Shown here: positions 35,500 to 44,872 of the stretch, piece by piece
Layout of the letters: every line of letters begins with the position of its first letter
Numbering within the stretch: position 1 is the stretch's first letter
From: Cercozoa sp. M6MM
Taxonomy: Eukaryota; Endomyxa: Ascetosporea
Direction: 5' to 3' (one strand)
DNA: 64,000 nucleotides
Assembly (NCBI GenBank): GCA_040357565.1
Contig: JBDODJ010000006.1
The notes under the pieces: generated by a model
Database searches by the model: none
Told to the model about the DNA's origin: nothing
Seen by the model: the letters and a program-made list of their open reading frames with translations, nothing else
Translations under genes and position numbers: made by a program

Positions 35500-35889
35500 C
35501 CTGCAAAATGACAGCAGATGATAGAAAAAACACCAAACCTCTTCGCCCAACAACAAGCAAAACCTAACGGTTTCGTGCCCATACCTCGCGATCTAGCAAT
35601 GCAGGCAACGAAAACGCGCCAACGCACCTCAGAATGTCTGCTGACGCCCGCCCGATCAGCACTTTCAAAAACACTCGTGCTTTTGCACTTAGATGCGTCC
35701 CCGACGGCACTTAGTCGTTCAGCACGAGTGCACAACACCTGAACTTTGGTCTTGCACTGGTGAGTGAAAAGATGACTGTACGTCGGTTATATTTCAGGGT
35801 GTGAGGTTCAAAATGTAACGTGTTCGTGTTTATCGGCAAATGGCCGATTTTTTCAGGTGTTTGGTTTCAAGTTTAGGTCTGGTTCTGAG
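35500..35889. other. Spacer with possible 5' exons of the TBC/PH gene
   Basis: About 390 bp lie between the TBC/PH gene start and the arginine-kinase stop, both on the minus strand. A splice-acceptor-like TTTTGCAG just upstream of 35499 suggests an intron, and an open segment at 35600-35680 could be an upstream exon. I could not find a convincing ATG for it. Confidence 0.35.
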
Positions 35890-37934
35890 TCATGAAGAGG
35901 AAAACTCTTCGTCCGGCTCTTCGTCAACAGGATCTTCTTCTTCGGCTTCCTCTGCTTCCTCGACTTCTGCTAGCTCCTCAGTACCTGAGTTCTCTTCCTG
36001 TTTCCCAGTTGTGGTCTCCAGAGACTTTTCGAGCTCTAAAAGCGCCTTGACGCCCGCATGCAGCTCCATAACGCAGTCCAGCTCTGACAAGCCCAGACGG
36101 CGTTTGTTTGAAATGTCGTAGACTCCACCCACGGTTTCGGAGTGCTCTCCATGGATGCCTCGAGCCTGGATTTTGTATTTGTCGCAGAGGTTGACGAAGG
36201 ATTCATGCTTTGATGCCTTTGGAATCTTGATATGAACCGAGGCTCGCATTCCTGTCCAGAGCAGAGTTGCCCAGTAAATTCAGATTTCCAATGGTGGACA
36301 ATACCTGTGCCAAGGTTCGTCGGACATGAGCTTATGAAACCAAGGTGGTTGTTGTGTTCAAACCCGAGCTTGTTCTGTAGATGCTGAACTGCTTGTCCCA
36401 GACGCTTAAACACAGATCTCAAGTCACCGCCTTGCTTCGTTGCACGTAACAACACACGTGTTATTATATCGACAATGAGTCAGATATGCAGGAGAGGAGC
36501 ACACGATATTAAATTTACAGTATCTGATCGCGATAGTGTTTAATGTTCAAAATATACCTGCATGCTAATGATGCGAAGTTCGTCTTCTTCGTTCACCCTT
36601 TCCAGTATAAAGTGAAGCATCCATACACGTTACAGTCTGATAAAATTAGTTTTGCAAGGCACTACCAGGTCAAAAATGTCTTTGCGTCGTTGTGGAAGAT
36701 ACCTCGACCCTTTGGGAAGAACCGGTTTATTTGCGCAGACTCCAGAAACGGTCACCTTCCTTGAAGAGGAAATGGTCCTCTACAATTTTACATTGAAAAG
36801 AATCTCCCAACGGCTAAGCCTTGAAGACTCAGTTCGAAAATTATTTTAAAAAAGAACGCGAACAACTGTCTGTGTTTATATTAGGAATACCTGTCAGTTT
36901 CTCTTGCGTCTCCCTGTCCATGCCTTCTAGAGGATAGTACGTTCCTTTCTGCTCATCTTCCAGCTCAGAGAGAGCTTCTGCGACGCGCTTTTCAATCTCT
37001 AGTCGCTGTTCCTCGGACAGCAGTGGGCCGAGCGGAAAGTCTTTAAGGTTGCGAGCAACGCGCACTGTACACAATAGCGGCTATAATTTACTTTTAAATT
37101 TAACACTTTTAGTGCCAGTGAGTAAATTTATATTAAATACTGGTACTGTCTGTACTGGTATGTTCTGTACCACGAGTTGACAAAAAGTAGTCGCCAGTCG
37201 GATCCAATGGCTCCTCGGGAACGTCTTCCCACCTAAAGTTCTCCTGTGGATGTACCGCATCGGGTGCGAAACCATGGTGATATTCGTCAATCACCGCATC
37301 AAATAGAGGCGCGAATACTCGGTAGCTCTCCGAATCGGGAGCGTAGCACCTGTGCGCATGACAGTAAGTTTAGATTAAATACACAGACACCTAATGTACA
37401 ATGAATGATCGACAGACTTTGATAGTTCTTCGGTCAAGTGTTTCTTGAGGAGCGAATGGGCATCGTGAGCGTCACGAAGCTCGTTGAAAAGCTGCTCTGC
37501 TTGTACCACGTGATTCGGCTGTTCTTGCACTTCGCCTTTTGTGACCTCGGCTTCGACCACAGCAGATTGAGCAGAGTGAGCAGAGTCCTGTCTTTTTTGA
37601 CCTTTTTTCTGCTTTTCTTGCGTTTCCTCGTGCTTTCCCACTCCCTTTTCTTCATGCACCTTGTGCTTCTTCTCCACACTTTTGGATTCATCCTTTTGTT
37701 GACGTTCACCTTGAGTTTTCTCCTTCTGGCTCCCAAATGTTTTGGCTTCGCCACGAGCCTCAGCAGTTGTTTCTTTTCCTGCAGCAGGTTCAGTTGCACC
37801 CTGGGCCCGTTCAGGGGCCGACGCTACAGGATGAATACCATACACCGTACAAACATAGTTAGTGTTGATGGTATTGATTCAATTCGAAAGTGTCGAGTAC
37901 CAGCGGAGGCCTGCGCGCTTTGGCCACAGCCCAT
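35890..37934 (-). CDS. Arginine-kinase-type phosphagen kinase with acylation-type N-terminus
   Basis: Phosphagen kinases transfer phosphate between ATP and a guanidino compound to buffer ATP. The start gives MGCGQSAQASA, with Gly2 and Cys3 as expected for N-myristoylation plus palmitoylation. An insert of about 110 residues, highly charged and Lys/Glu/Gln-rich, follows. The kinase then runs FNELRDAHDAHSLLKKHL, YAPDSESYRVFAPLFDAV, STRVRVARNLKDFPLG, GTYYPLEGM, FLFKEGDRFLESA and WVNEEDELRIISMQ. It ends with the reactive-Cys motif SCPTNLGT and HGEHSETVGGVYDISNKRR. Compared with arginine kinases, the segment between SLLKKHLTEELSK and CYAPDSESY is about 25 residues shorter, removing the guanidino-specificity loop. 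The substrate is therefore open. The tail is acidic. Confidence 0.85.
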
Positions 37935-38416
37935 CAAAGACCTGTTTCTGAACTTAGGGAAGTCGTCAACCAGGGACAGCTTTCTCGAAATGGTCTTTTC
38001 AGAATTCAGCAGGAAGCTGAGCACAGTATCAATCTAAGCGTCTATTGTAGGGGCTTATCCCAGGAGTTAACGTTGCGCCAGGTGTAGTCAAATAATCATG
38101 ACCTCCGCGTGGTCGCACGGGTCATCCCATGATGGCCAGTTGCGACCCGTGAGTCTGTGTGACAGTAGGTTGGTAGGGCTAGAAACAGTTGTGCAGAATG
38201 CAGGACAGGAACAGACACACAGTCGACCAAAACTGCACAGCAAGCAGCACCTTTAAAATTGCCTGGGTCAGTATTATGAGTCCGTATTTTCGGACTACTG
38301 AGGCGCATTTTAGACCTTAGAGCAGCGCTTGTGTGTGTTTTGTAAGGCTTTACGTACACGGAGTCGGTTTACGCTCGCGCGGCCTGATCAAATCTATTCT
38401 GTGTGTCCAGACTCGC
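37935..38416. other. Divergent promoter interval with a small inverted repeat
   Basis: A region of 482 bp lies between the divergent kinase and DUF5690 genes. It holds an 8-bp perfect inverted repeat (CACGGGTC at 38116-38123, GACCCGTG at 38144-38151, 20-nt loop) whose function is unknown. No gene is visible. Confidence 0.4.
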
Positions 38417-38657
38417 ATGGGACTGCGCCATGTGTTGGATAGGACATCCCCACTCGTATGATTAGCTTCCAATAAAATTCAGCTGTCTCTACTCCTTTTT
38501 TCTGCCATCTTACTTGTTGTGTGCAGTGGCTCGCTGCGTACGCAGGTTGTGTGACCTTCCTGCTGTACACATGCAACTACTTTGTGCGCATGCCGGTTTT
38601 TGCCGGAAAGTACACGGATAAGACCGCTTTTGGGTATCAGTCAATCCATATCTGCAG

Positions 38658-38699
<42 letters not shown>

Positions 38700-38799
38700 N
38701 NNNNNNNNNNNNNNNNNNNNNNNNNNNNNNNNNNNNNNNNNNNNNNNNNNNNNNNNNNNNNNNNNNNNNNNNNNNNNNNNNNNNNNNNNNNNNNNNNNN

Positions 38800-38848
<49 letters not shown>

Positions 38849-40666
38849 CCAGTATTTGTGCAGACTCGATCTCAAAATCGCTTTCAGTCTGGCCCAAGAG
38901 TTTGGCCTTTCCATCTTCAAGATCCCGACGATCCTGTACTTTCCGGGTCTGCCGCGGCGTAGGTGGCCTGCGGCGCTGCTTACTTGCTTCTCACTCTCCG
39001 TGCTGCCGCTCATTGTGATGACCTGGGTGTCGCACGAGTGGCAGGTCATCATGGTATTCCTGAGTGCAGCTGCCATGTGGTACACTCTGCCATGTCGTTT
39101 CAGAGTCTTTTCTGTTTACGTTTCGCGTTTCTATAGTCCGGTATTTGCATTGATCGTGCGTTTCATCGAGGGACGTCGTATGACTGAATCGATCATGGCC
39201 CTCTTCCTTTTCAGCATCGTGTTTGCGAGTGGTAACTTTTGTACATGAGTCTTTCCAAGTATACATTGTCTTGCTGTATGTTTTGGTTGTATCAACAGGT
39301 CTAGCCAAGACCACGGGCACGGCGTTGCTCAAGTCGGGTGTCTCAGAGGACTTCATGCCAGGCCTGGTGGCGATGTGCGTGCTGCCAATCTCGCTGCTGC
39401 TGATATTTTTGCTCAAGGAGCTGCCCCCACCCACCGCGGTAACTCATACGCCAAGCACGGCACAGTGCAGTTATACTTGTTGCTTCTGCAGGATGACATT
39501 GCCGCTCGCAACGAGCGTGTTCCTATCTCGGTATTGTTTCTGCTCAATCTATTTTCGGCAGCTGTTCTATGGGTATGTGTTTGTGCTCATCAGGTGCGGG
39601 ATCAAGTGCGCTGGCTCAAGGCGTGGTGGCCGGGTCTGACCGCATTGATTTTGACCTACACGATCTCCGTTGGCTATCGCATGTACAGGTACCCCAGTGG
39701 TTTAGTTTGCTATATCGTGTCTGCGCAACATCAACATCACTTGTCTACAGAGATGTGTTTGCTGTCGACATTTTCGAGGAGCTTCTCGGCGACGGCACCA
39801 CGCCGGCGATTTACACAATGTCGGAGACGGTGGTCGGTGTGTTTGTCACCGTCGTGATTGGTCTGCTGACACTGGTGAGGAGCAACAACCACGCGCTGGC
39901 CTTGCTGCTGCTGGAAATGCTCGTCGGCTGCGTCATCGTTGTCGTGTGCGCCATCGTTTTCACTGCGGGCAGACCGTCTTTCGACGAGACGCCGTTCTCG
40001 CTGTCGCTTGTGCTCACCCTCATGATTGGCAGTGGCGCCGGTCTCTACGTACTGTCATCTGTGTTCTCTGCAATCTTCGGCCTTGCAAATGAACGTCGGC
40101 TGTGTAGCTGCCGCATATGCTGATGGGGCCGACGTTGTACGACCGTCTCATGGCCGTGGCAGGCGACAACTTTACCATCAGCTTCCTGTCGTGTACACCA
40201 TACTCTATACTTCGTCTTTGATGCGTAAATTGAAGCTTTGTTTTGCGCAGACTTGTCGGACGGTCTGGGCCACGTTGGCACCATGACGGTGATGCTCTAC
40301 GATCAGTTTGGCAGCGGCGAGTTTAGGTATGTTCTGAGTGATATTGATGTATCGAATGCCTGCACCTTTAACTTGTGCTGTGAGTGCAGCAAGGCGCAGT
40401 TCTTTGAGCAGATGAGCTACTGGGCCGGTGTTGGCATGGGGATTCTGGTTGTTTTGGCGGCTCTGTATCTCGCCTTTGTCGTACCGGCCAGACAAGGCGT
40501 TGTCGAGTATCAGGAGGACGATGCGGAGGTGGGCATCCACAAGAATGCTCCCGATGGCGAGGACGATCTCACTGCCTCTCTCCTGTCGCATGCGCACCCC
40601 ACCGGTGGCGAGTGCGCCAGTGACGAGGCCTCCATCCAAGCGAATAACACGCCAACCAGTCTGTAG
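38417..40666 (+). CDS. DUF5690-family multi-pass transporter-like protein
   Basis: Hand splicing gives MGLRHVLDRTSPLWLAAYAG, then YFVRMPVFAGKYTDKTAFG, DLKIAFSLAQEFGLSIFKI, and a long series of membrane helices. Strong motifs are AKTTGTALLKSGVSEDFMP, FLLKELPPPT and DIAARNERVPIS, then MYRDVFAVDIFEELLGDG and GHVGTMTVMLYDQFGSGE. This pattern of an MFS-like protein with LPPPTxEDxAARxxRVPM matches bacterial DUF5690 proteins that I know from Bacteroidetes. The C-terminus is an acidic cytosolic tail ending TPTSL. No substrate is known. Intron 2 contains a long TG repeat with a 100-base gap (38700-38799), so the junction between TAFG and DLKIAF crosses unsequenced DNA. Confidence 0.7.
38659..38847 (+). 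repeat. (TG)n microsatellite in a DUF5690-gene intron, interrupted by a gap
   Basis: TG repeats flank the gap on both sides in the same orientation, so the gap is probably unsequenced TG repeat. TG is on the coding strand. Confidence 0.93.
38700..38799. other. Assembly gap of 100 N inside a TG microsatellite
   Basis: There are exactly 100 N, with TG repeat on both sides. The true size is unknown. Confidence 0.98.
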
Positions 40667-40986
40667 CTTGTCGGCCCCAGACGTGCCGTGATAGATCGCT
40701 ATCTTTTCTTTGTTTCCGTTCGTTTTCTTGAGTGGAATGAGTGACCGCATTATCATCAACGTAGGAAACCAATTAGCGTACACAACGGAACGGAACAGAG
40801 CAGCGCAGACCCCATCCATCCGATCCGATCGGCATTCGAACGCTGTCAAGAAAACTGCACAGCCAGCCGTGAGTTGCATCGCTACATTGAGCAACGTACG
40901 TCGGGGTGTGAGTGTTTTGCTGAGAACGCAACAATAGACCTCGCGCTCCAATCAGAGCTAAGAGCGACCATTGTTTTTTCGCAAGA
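40667..40986. other. Spacer between two plus-strand genes
   Basis: A stretch of 320 bp with no supported ORF. It should contain the end of the DUF5690 transcript and the promoter of the next gene. Confidence 0.4.
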
Positions 40987-42194
40987 ATGGACATTCAGCG
41001 CTACTTTGGTGTGATTCCCTCGCCAGGTGCCAAAGATCTGAAGGAAGGTGCAAACATTGTGGTCTCTGTGCTGCACAAAGGCAAGCATGCGGGTTGTCTT
41101 TCGGCCAAGGTGTATGTCATGCATAGTTCATCGACATGATAGGAGTTTGTGTGGTGTGGTTTATCTTTAGGTACTCACTGCAGTGGTGTGAAAGGAAGCT
41201 GCCTTTGCTAGGCCAAGACCTGGCAAACTGGGTGGCTTTGCACCGCAAGAACGGCGCGGATTGGGGCGTCGGTGAACAAGACGCTGTGTTGCACCTGCAC
41301 GTGGTCGAACTGGCGCGCGAGTTCCGCAACACTGACTTGAGCGCCTTCCTCATTGATGCCTTGATGCAGAAGGCGTTCGAGCTGGCCTTGACGGCGACGC
41401 AGTGTGCGGACAAGAACAGACTGCACGTGTTCCTTAAGGCGACACCTATGCTCAGTACAGACACTGCTGACACGTGCGATGCAGCACGACTCAGGGAAAT
41501 CGAGATGAAAATCGCTGCCTCGTGGATGCAGGTAGCTTTCACTGTTGTCTGTATTTTGTTATAGCACTCGTGTTGTTTAATTTGCGACTGTAGCACGGGT
41601 GTCAACCGGTGTGGACGTGGCGTCCTGGTCTCCTCAACCGCGTGGCTGAAACTGCCTCAAGCAACGAGCACACCGACAACGATGAGACGAGTCAGTATCT
41701 GCAGAATGCAACGTGCTTGTTCCCCATGCTGATGCACGTCACTCCTGCCGAGTGGAAGGCACAACGGAAGATTCACAAAGAAGACGCCTGTATGGTAATC
41801 TTGCATGCTTTATGCGTTCTTCCTATACAACCTTCAAATGTCTCGGTAGGTGTTGGCCGAAGAGCTTAACAACATTGAAGCCAGGCCAGTTGACACACCT
41901 GTCCTCTCGCATATGGCGCACATTTATGACATCTACGCCTGTCTCGGTGCCGTGAATTTTGCCATGCCTGTGCATGTGGCGCGTCGGCTTCTCCTCCAGC
42001 AGTGCACGCCAGAGGAACAAGCTCAGCGCATGGTGTGTCCTTCTCTGTTAGAACGGGACTGCTTAAATATCCTGTTTTGCCAGATTTGGGAAACCTCACT
42101 CCAAAAACGCCTGCTGGTCGCAGCTCGCCAACGACAAGCGCAACAACGGGCTACCTCCACACCGAAGAATGGAACATCAGGTCTCCATCAGTAA
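40987..42194 (+). CDS. Uncharacterised helical protein
   Basis: The start MDIQRYFGVIPSPGAKDLKE is clear and is followed by four introns that keep one frame. The N-terminal Q-x-x-F-G (QRYFGV) resembles the start of some DNA-metabolism proteins and a loose PCNA-type motif. The rest is predicted helical, with VVELAREFRNTDLSAFLID and HMAHIYDIYACLGAVNFAM, and a basic, Gln-rich C-terminus (ARQRQAQQRATSTPKNG). A cluster of Cys and Trp occurs around HGCQPVWTWRPGLLN. I do not recognise the family. The stop is at 42192-42194, and the gene converges on the phosphotransferase gene. Confidence 0.5.
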
Positions 42195-42422
42195 AAACTG
42201 GAGCATGCATACGTGCGCTAGTTAGTTAGTTCAGTCTATTAAGACTGAAACCAACTATGTACGGTATTTTTCCCCTGTACCAGTCCGGCGTCACAAGCCT
42301 ACGATACGTACGCTACTTTAGACAGACTGTAATATCGTGTCGAACGGGCTGGTGTTACCTCTCTGGCCTACACTAGTACCTTACGAAACAAACGACAGCT
42401 TAAACGGGCCGGACGCTGCTGC

Positions 42423-43500
42423 TCACGACTCCGATCGTGATAAATCAGTGAGCTGCTGCTGGAGCAGTCGCAGCGTTTCCTTGGCGTCGGGGAGTGCCTC
42501 TACTTGGCGCTTCTGCGTGCGGCTCAACTCGGCAGCGTTGCGCGCGGCCAGTCGCTCGAGGCCCTGCACGCGCTTGCGGAGTGCCTTGAGTTGCGCGCGC
42601 GCGTCGTCGAGAGTGGCAGCATCCAGCGGCGTGTTGGACACAAGAGCAGTGGCCGAGGCGCTGCCGCTCTCGCTATCAGTGTCGGCGCTGACAGGCGCGC
42701 CGTCTCGGAAGATAACTTGCCACTCGCCCGAGCGCTTTGAACGGCGTGTGACCTTTTTGAAGTACCTGGGCGGCACCGAAAGCGTGTCGCTATCGCCCTT
42801 GATACCCGGCGACAGCAGCACGTCGTTGCCGCTGATGAAGAAAGGTACGCCGTCGCGGATGGCTTGCTTGATATCAACGTAGATGTAGATGTCGGCCGAC
42901 GCACGCATACCAGAAATCACGGCGCCTGCAGCACACAGGGACACACAAGGCAAGGATTGACTAGGGCAATACAGACAAGGCAGGGGAGGTATACCATCGC
43001 CCTTGATCTTGTCGCCCGGGGCAAAGTGCACATTGTTGCGACTCATGCTTCTGAGACCAGTGTCGCGAATGAGCGGCCATGACTTGAAGTAGGTGCCGTG
43101 CACGCACAGGTTCGGCGCCGTGTCGAGCGTCACCGGCGTCAGCAGCTCGTGCGACTTGACGTGTGTCATCGTGTGGCCCTGGTGCGCGCGGATGTACCAC
43201 ACACCGTCCTCTTGCTTGAGACCGAAACGCTTCTTCTCGTTGGTGTCAACGCACTCGCGCACATCGGCGAACGTCGCCTTGAGTCGCTGCAGGTCATGCA
43301 GCGCAAGCACGTCCTCCACGGGAGTGTAGCCATCGGCCGACATCTGTCCGGGGGGGGGGGGGTAAACCCAGTCAGAAAACAACATCGCGCAAAGGGTGAC
43401 ACACCTCAAGCCCAAGCTCGGCTGCCTTGTGACGCAAGATTTTCGACAACGTTCGTGACAGCTTCTCTGCCTTTGACATTCGTCGACGAGGCCCACCCAT
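42423..43500 (-). CDS. TRPT1: tRNA 2'-phosphotransferase (Tpt1/KptA/TRPT1)
   Basis: This enzyme removes the 2'-phosphate left at the splice junction of ligated tRNAs, using NAD+. Exon 1 (MGGPRRRMSKAEKLSR then LSKILRHKAAELGLE) holds the first catalytic RH. The rest reads MSADGYTPVEDVLALHDLQR, RFGLKQEDGVWYIRAHQGH, LCVHGTYFKSWPLIRDTGL (the HGT motif), RNNVHFAPGD and ADIYIYVDIKQAIRDGVPF. An insert then leads to a SGEWQVIFRDG ending. A C-terminal extension of about 80 residues, predicted coiled coil (LKALRKRVQGLERLAAR), is not part of the enzyme core. A run of about 14 C occurs on the coding strand in the first intron. Its presence is consistent with spliced tRNA genes repaired by the Trl1-type pathway. 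Confidence 0.9.
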
Positions 43501-43731
43501 CTTCTCTTCTGCTTTTTTGCTCACCGTGATTGTGCTATTCCAGCTACTTGCTCACTGTAAAACTGCCGTAAGTGTGCTCTAGCGAACGAGCCAGCAAGAA
43601 GAAAACCCAGGAAACTTAATTGTAGCCGCCAGTGTCGACACTATCATCTTCGCGTTTTCTCCCAGCATGCTCGTGCTCGCAATCTCCTGCGATTACCACG
43701 TGTTATACAATAGCTGCACACACGTGTGAGT
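43501..43731. other. Divergent promoter interval
   Basis: About 230 bp between the phosphotransferase start and the following plus-strand gene. Nothing specific is seen. Confidence 0.35.
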
Positions 43732-44531
43732 ATGTCAGATCAGTTGCTACGTGATCTGAAGACGACCGGAGGTGACTGGTCGATGTTGCAGTCCGAGTAG
43801 GTGCTGTTTGAGTTAACATGTGTGCTTGTGAGCAGAGATGTGGCGCTATCTTATGGCATGGTCGGTCTCGCTGTGCACGGGTCTGTACGCGCTCGCGGGC
43901 ATCCAATGCGCCCTGACTCTGATGCGTACCCGAGCAGCCATCCGCCGTGACAAGGAACGGTATTTTATTTTTGCTGCAAGCTCCGCGAGATTTTGAGTGT
44001 TTGTACTTTGAGGATAGGGGGCAAGGCAGACATTTGCATCACCGAACTCCACCTCGAAGGTACCCATATCTCCATGCGTTATTAATTTGGCAATCGATCG
44101 ACATTGTGAGCAGTCGGAGATGCCTCGAGGCAACTGCAATCGGATTGGGGATCCCGTTGTTGTTTGCGGTCTTGGGCGCTGTTTTGTCCTTCTGTGTCAC
44201 CGGCATCTTCAATTTTCTGCTGGGTGCACTTAATCTTACGTTTTCTTTCACTTGATTTATAACTAAAATTGCATCCTTTTTGTTTAGCAAAAATGTACGT
44301 GTCGATCCCATATGCGCTCGCAACTCACACCGCGGTGACTCTCGCGTCGGGAGAAGCCGTCTTGCTGGCCTACGTTCATTTGGGTCGCACCGGCAGTGGA
44401 ATCTGACTCGACCTGACCTTGACCCGGACGAAAAGAAACGACGGTTTGCCCGGGCAGACTTTGATCGCAGACGGCACATCGCACCGTTTTTGCTGCAATG
44501 GTTGACCACTGGAAGAGAATGGATCCACTGA
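43732..44531 (+). CDS. Uncharacterised protein, tentative splice model
   Basis: An ATG at 43732 opens MSDQLLRDLKTTGGDWSMLQ. A GT-AG intron (about 43796-43836) joins this to DVALSYGMVGLAVHGSVRARG. Another joins GHPMRPDSDAIGGKADICIT. Further exons continue ELHLE and, with one acceptor choice, GNCNRIGDPVVVCGLGRC, and the last exon ends FLLQWLTTGREWIH. The frame is maintained, but acceptor choice around 44115-44130 is ambiguous and I know no homologous family. A competing reading uses an ATG at 43838 that encodes a hydrophobic N-terminus (MWRYLMAWSVSLCTGLYAL). I cannot decide between them by eye. Confidence 0.35.
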
Positions 44532-44872
44532 TCATGACACACGGACGCTTGAACGGGATTGAGACGAGGGTTGCTCTGGCGAAGCTATTCAATGCGGAGA
44601 GCCTAACGTATTTGTGTTCGAGAGGCCGGCGTGCAAGTGACGATGCCGTGACGTGCGTTTTGCCGTTGGTTTTATCATTTGCTTTAATGCGTATCTACTG
44701 GAGCTATCTCTTAGTAGAAATTAAACAAAAAGTCCGGCGTTTACTAGCGTAGTGCTGTAAACGGAGGCGTCGCTAAGGCTTAGCAGCTCAGCGCAGTCGG
44801 CACGCATCCGAACTAGAGCTCCGAACTGAAGCAAGGTGAGACGATAACGGAACCGCACGCCAGAGTGGCTGA
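44532..44872. other. Spacer before the USP gene
   Basis: 341 bp with an unsupported plus-strand frame (44498-44752) that overlaps the end of the previous model. It could be a terminal exon of that gene. No RNA gene or repeat. Confidence 0.3.
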
